7,637 bases of DNA from NCBI GenBank assembly GCA_902795755.1, contig CADBMO010000014.1, positions 1 through 7,637 on the forward strand, written 5' to 3'. This DNA is from an uncultured Erysipelotrichaceae bacterium (GTDB lineage: Bacteria > Bacillota_I > Bacilli_A > RF39 > UBA660). Shown here piece by piece: positions 1 to 4,876 of the stretch. Under the pieces are notes generated by a model. The model was not told the DNA's origin. It saw only the letters and a program-made list of their open reading frames with translations, and did no database searches. Position numbers and translations under genes: made by a program. Each line of letters starts with the position of its first letter. The stretch's first letter is position 1.

Positions 1-22
1 CATAAAAATAGTACCTCCTTTC
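1..22 (-). promoter_or_regulatory. SD and possible start codon of a leftward gene running off the window
   Basis: On the minus strand a perfect SD (AAAGGAGGT, within 13-22) is followed 9 bases later by ATG at 3-1, so a leftward gene may begin here with only its first codon inside the window. A perfect 9-base SD match at good spacing is unlikely by chance. Alternatively, a rightward gene ends at TAA 3-5 and the overlapping inverted repeat is its terminator. Sequence left of base 1 decides. Confidence 0.45.
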
Positions 23-37
23 TTGAGGTACTATTTT
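5..37. repeat. Perfect 13-bp inverted repeat (terminator, operator or SD-masking hairpin)
   Basis: Arms 5-17 and 25-37 are exactly complementary around a 7-base loop (18-24). Read rightward it is followed by only four T, a weak terminator tail. Read leftward its second arm contains the GAGGT of the leftward SD and its first arm contains a TAAAAT box. It could be a terminator for a rightward gene ending just outside the window, a DNA operator over the leftward promoter, or an RNA hairpin hiding the SD. Confidence 0.6.
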
Positions 38-61
38 ACATAATTATTGCTTTTTTATAAA
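33..61 (-). promoter_or_regulatory. Candidate leftward promoter
   Basis: Minus strand: -35 TTTATA (61-56), 17-base spacer, -10 TAAAAT (38-33). Initiation would fall near base 26, about four bases before the leftward SD, the same short-leader geometry as other promoters in this window. The -35 is only a 4/6 match. Confidence 0.35.
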
Positions 62-88
62 GTGTTCAAAATGGGGTTCACTTCATAA
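55..88. repeat. Imperfect 10-bp inverted repeat in the divergent intergenic region
   Basis: Arms TTATAAAGTG (55-64) and CACTTCATAA (79-88) pair at 9 of 10 positions around a 14-base centre. The left arm overlaps the candidate leftward -35 box and the right arm ends four bases before the rightward -35. It could be an operator for a dimeric regulator or a hairpin in a leftward leader. Confidence 0.4.
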
Positions 89-91
89 TAG

Positions 92-121
92 TTGTCTTTT
101 TTATATTAAATGTGCTAAAAT
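92..121 (+). promoter_or_regulatory. Promoter of the TagO/WecA-like gene
   Basis: -35 TTGTCT (92-97), 18-base spacer, -10 TAAAAT (116-121) preceded by TGC, making an extended -10. Expected start is about base 128. The SD GGTGAT (131-136) follows at once, so the leader is about a dozen bases. Confidence 0.55.
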
Positions 122-139
122 GAAATTAGTGGTGATAAT

Positions 140-1207
140 ATGAATGATAAAATAATAGAGGTTTTAAAAATAGTAATTCTAGTAATGCTAGTTACGGCCG
201 TTTTCTTTCCATTAGTTAAATGGATTGCAAACCACGTAGGGGCACTTGATTATCCAAACGAAAGAAAAGTACATAAAAAACCAATGCCATTACTTGGTGG
301 GTTAATGATGTTTTTTGGGTTCCTTTTTGGATATATGTTTTTTGCACCACAATCAACCCAAATGTTATCTATATTAATTGCAAGTTTCGTATTAATAATA
401 ACTGGTATAGTAGATGATATTAAACCACTTAAGGCAAGAGAAGCGATAGTTGGTCAATTAATTGCGGCATGCATAGTTGTATTCTATGGTAAAATTCTTT
501 TAAATAACATTACCGCGTTTGGTTTTTACTTTGAATTTGGATGGCTTTCATATCCTATTACGATATTATTTATCGTAGCAGTTATGAACTGTATAAACTT
601 AATAGATGGTTTGGATGGTTTAGCCGCTGGTATATCTGCAATATTTTTTGCAACCATAGGTGTTATAGCATTTATAATGCACAACATTGGAAGTTTAGAA
701 ATAACCCTAGCTTTTATAATGTTAGGGGCAACGATAGGATTTTTGATATTTAACTTTAATCCAGCTAAGATATTTATGGGTGAAGCCGGATCATTATTCT
801 TAGGATTTATGATTGCGGTTGTATGCTTAGTAGGATTTAAGGCAGTTACTTTAACATCACTTGTTGTACCACTTTTAATTCTTGCAATACCTATAATGGA
901 TACTTTATTTGCAATAATAAGAAGAATAATAAATCATAAACCAATATACGTGGCAGATAAAAAGCATTTGCATCATCAGTTATTAAACCAAAAGTTTTCA
1001 CAAAGAACCACGGTATTAATAATATATGGAGTAAACATATTATTCTCTTTAGCATCTATATTTTATGTTTTAAAAGATCAAAAAAAGGGTATTGTTATAT
1101 ATGTTGTTTTAATGGTACTAATACTATGGTTGATATTAAAAACTGATATAGTAGTTGATAAAGCAAGTATTCATGTTAACAGGGATAATACTAAAAAAGA
1201 AAAATAG
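140..1207 (+). CDS. TagO/WecA-like undecaprenyl-phosphate sugar-1-phosphate transferase
   Basis: A polytopic membrane enzyme of the MraY/WecA/TagO superfamily that transfers a sugar-1-phosphate (in TagO, GlcNAc-1-P from UDP-GlcNAc) to undecaprenyl phosphate on the cytoplasmic face, starting a lipid-linked glycan such as teichoic acid. Visible landmarks are LGGL near residue 52, VDD at 91-93, NLIDGLDGLAAG at 153-164, MGEAGS at 213-218, PIMD at 251-254 and HLHH at 276-279. The HLHH loop, with the preceding VADKK, points to the WecA/TagO branch rather than MraY. Hydrophobic helices fill the chain, and 355 residues is normal. Oddity: the usual MGD(A/T/S)GS motif has Glu215 in place of the metal-binding Asp. 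The start is set by SD GGTGAT at 131-136. It has its own promoter and terminator, so it is probably monocistronic. The sugar specificity cannot be read from sequence. Confidence 0.9.
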   Translation: MNDKIIEVLKIVILVMLVTAVFFPLVKWIANHVGALDYPNERKVHKKPMPLLGGLMMFFGFLFGYMFFAPQSTQMLSILIASFVLIITGIVDDIKPLKAREAIVGQLIAACIVVFYGKILLNNITAFGFYFEFGWLSYPITILFIVAVMNCINLIDGLDGLAAGISAIFFATIGVIAFIMHNIGSLEITLAFIMLGATIGFLIFNFNPAKIFMGEAGSLFLGFMIAVVCLVGFKAVTLTSLVVPLLILAIPIMDTLFAIIRRIINHKPIYVADKKHLHHQLLNQKFSQRTTVLIIYGVNILFSLASIFYVLKDQKKGIVIYVVLMVLILWLILKTDIVVDKASIHVNRDNTKKEK

Positions 1208-1238
1208 ATTGTACTTATGTACAATCTTTTATTTTTAT
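1206..1238 (+). terminator. Intrinsic terminator after the TagO/WecA-like gene
   Basis: Stem AGATTGTAC (1206-1214) and GTACAATCT (1219-1227) with loop TTAT, then a T-rich run to 1238. The stem begins inside the TAG stop codon. Confidence 0.85.
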
Positions 1239-1246
1239 GATATTAT
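1218..1246 (+). promoter_or_regulatory. Candidate promoter of the coiled-coil gene
   Basis: -35-like TGTACA (1218-1223) lies in the terminator stem. A 17-base spacer leads to -10 TATTAT (1241-1246) preceded by TGA (extended -10). The start would be near 1253, six bases before the SD AGGAGG (1259-1264). Confidence 0.45.
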
Positions 1247-1269
1247 TAAGTTAATAATAGGAGGCTGTT

Positions 1270-1851
1270 ATGGCAAGTAAGGTTAAGTATTATAAACTTG
1301 GTGATGAAAGTGATTATGAAGTAATTAGCTATGATAATAAAACTGTTGAAATAAATAATGTTAGAGAAAAAGAAAAACAAGAAGATGAGTATTCAAAAAC
1401 GGTATCTGAGGGATTAAAAAGTGTTTTGGACAAAGATATAGAAGATTTATCAAAAAAATTAGAATCTATTAATAAAAAAATAGTTACAACACTTGCGACT
1501 AATAACGTTTTATATGATGAAAACTTATCAAATGATGTAGCTTTAATTGATGATAATTTAGTTAAAGTAGAAAATATAATTAGTAAAGTTATAATTGAAA
1601 AAGAGAGTATGAAAATAGGAATATTTTCTTCTAAGAAAAATGAGAAGAGAGAAAAACAACGAAGTTTAAATGAAGCTATTGATTTTTTAACTAGGTGTCA
1701 AAATGATATAATTGCCTTAAGGGATGAATATAATAAATTAGTAGAAAGAAAAGAGCAAGTAAAAGATATAGATAAAAAGGAAGAAAAAGATACGTCAGCT
1801 AGTTTAGAACAAACTATTAATTTTTATCTAAATCAAAAAAAAGAAAGTTAA
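1270..1851 (+). CDS. Coiled-coil protein of unknown function
   Basis: I do not recognise this 193-residue protein. It has no signal peptide or membrane helix and is very rich in Lys and Glu, so it is probably cytoplasmic. A heptad pattern runs through L53, I57, L60, L64, I67, I71, and a second helical stretch (about 133-165) repeats hydrophobic residues at L133, I137, L140, I147, Y154 and L157, so two coiled-coil segments flank a middle region (about 75-125). The N-terminal 30 residues (KYYKLGD, YEVISYD) look like a short beta element. The start has a strong SD, AGGAGG at 1259-1264. The next gene, a glycolipid glycosyltransferase, begins 23 bases downstream, so co-transcription is likely. A structural or scaffolding role near envelope lipid synthesis is only a guess from position. 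Confidence 0.75.
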   Translation: MASKVKYYKLGDESDYEVISYDNKTVEINNVREKEKQEDEYSKTVSEGLKSVLDKDIEDLSKKLESINKKIVTTLATNNVLYDENLSNDVALIDDNLVKVENIISKVIIEKESMKIGIFSSKKNEKREKQRSLNEAIDFLTRCQNDIIALRDEYNKLVERKEQVKDIDKKEEKDTSASLEQTINFYLNQKKES

Positions 1852-1862
1852 TTTCTTTTTTT
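1836..1862 (+). terminator. Weak A/T hairpin between the coiled-coil and glycosyltransferase genes
   Basis: Arms 1836-1846 (seven A, then GAAA) and 1852-1862 (TTTC, then seven T) pair over 11 bp around a 5-base loop that holds the TAA stop. Only one G-C pair is present, so termination would be partial at best. It may attenuate expression of the downstream genes. Confidence 0.35.
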
Positions 1863-1874
1863 AATGGAGGATGT

Positions 1875-2879
1875 ATGAAAGTACTTTTATATACTGAAAA
1901 CGAAAAGTTAGTTGGTAAATCTGGCTTAGGTAAAGCTATTAAGCATCAAATAAGTGCACTTGATAAAGCTGGAGTTCCCTATACTTTAAATAAAAATGAT
2001 GACTACGATATACTGCATATTAATACGTATTTTCCTAAATCTTATTTTGTGGTTAAGAAAGCTAAAAAGATGGGAAAGAAAATAGTATATCATGCTCATT
2101 CAACTGAAGAAGATTATAAAAATGGGTTTATTTTTAGTAAGCTAACTTCTAAGTTATTTAAAAAATGGTTAATAAAGTGTTATTCAATGGGTGATGTAAT
2201 AATTACTCCAACTTTATATTCTAAAAAAATATTAGAAGGTTATAAGGGATTAGAAAATAAAAAAATATATGCAATTTCTAACGGAATTGAATTAGATTTT
2301 TTTAAGAAGGATGATAAATTAAAAGATAAGTTTAGAAAAAGATATAATTATACGAATAAAGATAAAATAGTATTTGGTGTAGGATTATATATTAAAAGAA
2401 AGGGTATAATTGATTTTGTTGAACTTGCTAAAAGATGTCCTTTATATAAGTTTATTTGGTTTGGTTATAGTCCTTTAATTGCATCAGGTAGAGAAGTTAG
2501 AAAAGCGGTAAAAACAAAATTACCTAATTTGAAGTTTGCGGGATACGTTGAAAAAGAAGTTATAAAAGAAGCTATGAATGGAGCTGATTTATATATTTTT
2601 CCAACACTTGAAGAAACTGAAGGGATACCTATTATAGAAGCTTGTGCTTGCAAGCAAAACGCAATAATAAGAGATATACCTATATTTGATGGATGGCTTA
2701 CTGATAACGTTAACGTACATAAAGCAAAAGACGTTGATGAGTTTGAAGAAAAAATCAAAATGTTTTTTGATGGTAAATTAAAGGATGTTACTGAAAAAGC
2801 ATATGAAGTAGCAAAAAAAAGAGAAATCAAATATATTGGTAAAGAATTAAAAAAAGTTTATGAAAGTTTAAATGTATGA
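1875..2879 (+). CDS. CpoA-like glycolipid glycosyltransferase (GT4 family)
   Basis: A GT-B fold glycosyltransferase. From memory its overall pattern closely follows pneumococcal CpoA and the Acholeplasma laidlawii diglucosyl-diacylglycerol synthase, which add a second hexose from a UDP-sugar to monoglucosyl-diacylglycerol on the inner membrane face. Shared landmarks are KSGLGKAIKHQ at 15-25, DILHINTY at 45-52, HAHSTEEDY at 73-81, ITPTLYSK at 110-117, SNGIEL at 135-140, and the GT4 EX7E motif E247 to E255 in the C-terminal donor domain; K174, R175 and K176 probably contact the nucleotide phosphates. No membrane helix is obvious, and patches of Lys would suit peripheral membrane binding. The start follows SD GGAGG at 1866-1870. 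It ends in TGA 24 bases before uppS. A capsule or teichoic acid glycosyltransferase is the main alternative; the donor sugar is not known. Confidence 0.8.
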   Translation: MKVLLYTENEKLVGKSGLGKAIKHQISALDKAGVPYTLNKNDDYDILHINTYFPKSYFVVKKAKKMGKKIVYHAHSTEEDYKNGFIFSKLTSKLFKKWLIKCYSMGDVIITPTLYSKKILEGYKGLENKKIYAISNGIELDFFKKDDKLKDKFRKRYNYTNKDKIVFGVGLYIKRKGIIDFVELAKRCPLYKFIWFGYSPLIASGREVRKAVKTKLPNLKFAGYVEKEVIKEAMNGADLYIFPTLEETEGIPIIEACACKQNAIIRDIPIFDGWLTDNVNVHKAKDVDEFEEKIKMFFDGKLKDVTEKAYEVAKKREIKYIGKELKKVYESLNV

Positions 2880-2885
2880 TATAAT
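2857..2885 (+). promoter_or_regulatory. Candidate internal promoter for uppS
   Basis: A perfect extended -10, TGATATAAT (2877-2885), uses the TGA stop of the upstream gene as its TG element. The -35 (TTTATG, 2857-2862) is poor. The expected start near 2892 is just before SD GGAGGA (2895-2900). Confidence 0.45.
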
Positions 2886-2903
2886 TTTACTTACGGAGGA
2901 GTT

Positions 2904-3617
2904 ATGGAAGAGTTAAAAGTGCCTAATCATGTTGCTATTATTATGGATGGTAATGGTAGATGGGCTCAAAACAGAGGAAAGAAACGTACCTTTGGTCATC
3001 AAAAGGGAGCAGATACTTTAAAAAAAATATCAGAGTACGTTTATGATAAAAATATAAAAGTATTAAGTGTTTTTGCGTTTTCTACCGAAAACTGGAAAAG
3101 GGATAAAGAAGAAGTTGATTTTTTAATGAATTTGTTCTTAAAAGCTTTTAATAAGAATTTTGAAAGCGTTAAGAAAAAAGGCGTTAAAGTTATTTTTTCT
3201 GGTTTAAAGACCAAGTTAAGTGATAAAGTGCTTGATGCAATGGATAAAATGAGTGAAGAGACAAAAGATAATAAAAATGGTATATTTAATATTTGCATTA
3301 ACTATGGTGGACAAGATGAGATTGCGGAAGCTGCTAAAAAAATATGTACAGATGTAGTAGATGGCAAGATAAAAACTAGTGATATTAATACTAGTATGTT
3401 TAATAAATATTTATTTAATGACTTACCACCAATAGATCTACTTATAAGAACTAGTGGTGAGTATAGAATTAGTAATTTTATGTTATACCAAATGGCATAT
3501 GCTGAGATGTATTTTACTGATGTATTATGGCCAGACTTTGATGAAAATGAAATGGATAAAGCAATAGAATCATTTAATAAAAGAGATAGAAGATATGGTG
3601 GAGTAAAGAAGAAGTAG
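2904..3617 (+). CDS. uppS: Undecaprenyl diphosphate synthase (cis-prenyltransferase)
   Basis: Condenses eight isopentenyl diphosphates onto farnesyl diphosphate with cis geometry, giving the C55 carrier lipid for peptidoglycan and other envelope glycans, at the cytoplasmic membrane face. All family hallmarks are present: HVAIIMDGNGRW with catalytic D15 and R19, GHQKGAD at 31-37, FAFSTENWKR at 57-66, and the IPP-binding segment LIRTSGEYRISNF at 180-192 with R182, R188 and S190, then E201 and DVLWPDFD at 206-213. Its 237 residues are slightly short but complete. SD GGAGGA at 2895-2900 sets the start. It lies 24 bases after the glycolipid glycosyltransferase and is probably co-transcribed, with a possible extra promoter. 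The usual downstream partner cdsA is absent: a terminator follows directly. The carrier it makes is the substrate class of the TagO/WecA-like enzyme upstream. Confidence 0.96.
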   Translation: MEELKVPNHVAIIMDGNGRWAQNRGKKRTFGHQKGADTLKKISEYVYDKNIKVLSVFAFSTENWKRDKEEVDFLMNLFLKAFNKNFESVKKKGVKVIFSGLKTKLSDKVLDAMDKMSEETKDNKNGIFNICINYGGQDEIAEAAKKICTDVVDGKIKTSDINTSMFNKYLFNDLPPIDLLIRTSGEYRISNFMLYQMAYAEMYFTDVLWPDFDENEMDKAIESFNKRDRRYGGVKKK

Positions 3618-3631
3618 TTCTTCTTTTTTTT
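3605..3631 (+). terminator. Intrinsic terminator after uppS
   Basis: Stem AAAGAAGAA (3605-3613) and TTCTTCTTT (3618-3626), loop GTAG containing part of the stop codon, T tract 3624-3631. Confidence 0.8.
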
Positions 3632-3662
3632 GACATTATTTTTACTTTTTATTTCATATAAT
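3630..3662 (+). promoter_or_regulatory. Candidate promoter of the 14-codon ORF
   Basis: Both boxes are perfect, TTGACA (3630-3635) and TATAAT (3657-3662), but the 21-base spacer is longer than the usual 16-18, which should weaken it. The -35 begins in the uppS terminator T tract. Confidence 0.4.
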
Positions 3663-3684
3663 AAACAACTAAAAAGGAGAAATT

Positions 3685-3729
3685 ATGAACTATTATAATG
3701 AAATAAAAAATGAACTTATAAAAAAATAA
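3685..3729 (+). CDS. 14-codon ORF, possible remnant of a longer gene
   Basis: The reading frame encodes MNYYNEIKNELIKK and stops at TAA 3727-3729. It has a good SD, AAAGGAG (3673-3679), five bases before ATG, a promoter-like pair upstream, and a terminator hairpin that begins at its last codons. From memory, this N-terminus resembles the start of many low-GC DUF1016 (YhcG-type, PDDEXK nuclease) proteins, so it may be the stump left when such a gene was deleted while its promoter, SD and start stayed. The alternatives are a real micropeptide or a chance ORF; nothing in the sequence shows it is translated. The match to DUF1016 is recollection, not a search result. Confidence 0.4.
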   Translation: MNYYNEIKNELIKK

Positions 3730-3747
3730 GAGCAGTAGCTCTTATTT
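3721..3747 (-). terminator. Convergent terminator, chiefly for the thioredoxin-like lipoprotein gene
   Basis: Perfect 10-bp stem AAATAAGAGC (3724-3733) and GCTCTTATTT (3738-3747), loop of four. Read leftward it is followed by a run of T (complement of 3721-3726), so it is a good terminator for the minus gene. Rightward it has only three T and would be weaker. Confidence 0.8.
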
Positions 3748-4155
3748 AATGTATCCATTAATTTTAAACTTTTCAATGGTATCTTCTCTAGAAGTTTCGC
3801 CAACGATTCTATCAAGTGTTGATTCTTCTTCACCATTTGTAATAAATGCAACGGTAGGAGTACCAGTTATATTAATATAACCAATTAATTTACTAGATTC
3901 ATTTTCACTAAGTTTTGAATTGTCCAAATGATAAATATCAATGTTATATTCATCAAGTACATCTTCAAGTGTTGGTCTATAAGATACGCAGTGTGGACAA
4001 TCTTCGTTGCCAATATAAACCGCAAATGTTTTTTTGCTATCCATCATGTTTTTAAATTCACTAAAACTAATTTCTTTTATGTGTCTGCTCCCACACCCTG
4101 TTAACATTATTAATGATACAAGTACTAAACATATTAATTTTATAAACTTCTTCAT
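3742..4155 (-). CDS. Thioredoxin-fold lipoprotein (thiol-disulfide oxidoreductase-like)
   Basis: A 137-residue secreted lipoprotein with a thioredoxin-like fold, expected to act outside the membrane. The N-terminus has basic residues, a hydrophobic core and the lipobox LTGC with lipidated Cys21. The redox motif is CPHC at 53-56 (WCxxC replaced by DCPHC), and the cis-proline element is TGTPT with P100. The DCPHC motif and short length resemble the small thioredoxin-like proteins linked to bacteriocin transport (PedC-like); that assignment is tentative. The start is supported by SD GGTGAT (4165-4160 on the minus strand). It is divergent from the cysteine-rich gene and ends at its own terminator. 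A plausible but unproven role is forming or repairing disulfides in surface proteins, such as the cysteine-flanked pilin modules 0.7-2 kb to the right. Confidence 0.85.
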   Translation of the reverse strand: MKKFIKLICLVLVSLIMLTGCGSRHIKEISFSEFKNMMDSKKTFAVYIGNEDCPHCVSYRPTLEDVLDEYNIDIYHLDNSKLSENESSKLIGYINITGTPTVAFITNGEEESTLDRIVGETSREDTIEKFKINGYIK

Positions 4156-4171
4156 TTAAATCACCATATAC

Positions 4172-4200
4172 ATTTTATCACTTTTTTATTTTTAATACAA
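4172..4200 (-). promoter_or_regulatory. Promoter of the thioredoxin-like lipoprotein gene
   Basis: Minus strand: -35 TTGTAT (4200-4195), 17-base spacer, -10 TAAAAT (4177-4172) preceded by TGA. The expected start is about 4165, right at the SD. Confidence 0.55.
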
Positions 4201-4226
4201 ACATATTTGAAAAAACATATATTTGT
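4197..4226. repeat. Palindromic operator-like site between divergent promoters
   Basis: Arms ACAAACATAT (4197-4206) and ATATATTTGT (4217-4226) match at 9 of 10 pairs around a 10-base centre. The centre contains the rightward -35 (TTGAAA) and the left arm overlaps the leftward -35, so one bound dimer could control both genes. Confidence 0.45.
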
Positions 4227-4234
4227 TGTATACT
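4207..4234 (+). promoter_or_regulatory. Promoter of the cysteine-rich gene
   Basis: -35 TTGAAA (4207-4212), 16-base spacer, -10 TATACT (4229-4234). Initiation near 4241 would place the SD GAGG (4241-4244) at the very 5' end of the message. Confidence 0.55.
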
Positions 4235-4251
4235 TTATATGAGGTATGTTT

Positions 4252-4785
4252 ATGGTAGTGAGAGATAACAAAATTGAGTTAGAAGAAAAAGATTATAAAA
4301 ATAAGTTTAAAAAATTAAAACGATATTTAGATAAAGATTACAAGATTATAAGTAAGGGTAAAGATGAAGAAACTCAAGTTTTTATAAAAGCATTTAATCA
4401 AAAAGACTTAAGAAAAAGATATGAAATAATATACGATTATATGTGTGATTATTTAGATAAAAACGTATGCGTAGTTTGTGATTTTAAAAATAATAAATGC
4501 ATTGGAAATAGAATGGGTACATCCGTACATAAAGAAAATGGATGCTGCTATTTTAGAAATGAGGGCTTTTGTAAATTATTTAAGAATAAAAAGTGTACAA
4601 ATCCTAATATTTCATGCAAATTATTTATGTGTCCACTAGCTGAAAAAAAGATGGGATTTCATTCACTTCCAAAGAATTATTTTTTATTAAAATATTTTTT
4701 CAATTTTGTACAAAGAGACATATTAAGATATTCTTATAGGAAGCCAAAAAAGGACTGCATAGAAGATTTATTAAGAAAGAAATAA
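4252..4785 (+). CDS. Cysteine-rich protein of unknown function
   Basis: A soluble 177-residue protein with no signal peptide. The start is placed at 4252, not 4246, because GAGG at 4241-4244 lies seven bases from the second ATG but only one base from the first. A Lys/Glu-rich N-terminal third precedes a compact cysteine region: C65, C73, C76, C83, C98, C99, C107, C115, C122 and C127 (counting from the ATG at 4252), with H93 between them; an eleventh, C169, lies near the end. C73 and C76 form a CxxC. The spacing suits metal binding (zinc or an iron-sulfur cluster). The C-terminal part is aromatic-rich (KYFFNF) and basic. I have an impression of similar uncharacterised proteins in gut Clostridia and Bacilli but know no function. 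No clear terminator follows. Confidence 0.75.
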   Translation: MVVRDNKIELEEKDYKNKFKKLKRYLDKDYKIISKGKDEETQVFIKAFNQKDLRKRYEIIYDYMCDYLDKNVCVVCDFKNNKCIGNRMGTSVHKENGCCYFRNEGFCKLFKNKKCTNPNISCKLFMCPLAEKKMGFHSLPKNYFLLKYFFNFVQRDILRYSYRKPKKDCIEDLLRKK

Positions 4786-4811
4786 TTATTTACATTATAG
4801 TTATTTTGCAA

Positions 4812-4840
4812 TTGACAATTATAATAAAATGGTATAAGAT
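4812..4840 (+). promoter_or_regulatory. Promoter of the pilin-like gene
   Basis: A perfect -35 TTGACA (4812-4817) sits in the 11-base palindrome AATTGACAATT (4810-4820). A 17-base spacer leads to TAAGAT (4835-4840); TATAAG (4833-4838, spacer 15) overlaps it. A perfect TATAAT further on (4846-4851) lacks a -35 but would give the short leader seen elsewhere. Which -10 is used is uncertain. Confidence 0.5.
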
Positions 4841-4876
4841 TAGTATATAATAATATATGGAGGGAGAAAGATAAAT

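Noticed and set aside
40..100. A preQ1-like riboswitch in a leftward leader (hairpin followed by an A-rich tail)
   Set aside because: The hairpin and A tail are superficially similar, but the conserved loop residues and pseudoknot partner are not identifiable, and the preferred leftward promoter would exclude this region from the transcript.
2465..2830. Minus-strand open frame opposite the glycosyltransferase gene
   Set aside because: It lies opposite a gene with clear family motifs, encodes a Ser/Phe/Leu-rich low-information protein, and has no family resemblance; it is a by-product of plus-strand codon use.
2877..2904. Reading TGA as Trp would join the glycosyltransferase and uppS in one frame
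   Set aside because: The gap is in frame, but a strong SD and a canonical uppS start lie between them, both proteins have normal family lengths, and all Trp codons I read are TGG. Code 11 fits.
4246..4251. Use of the first ATG (4246) for the cysteine-rich protein
   Set aside because: It is only one base from GAGG; the ATG at 4252 has seven-base spacing.
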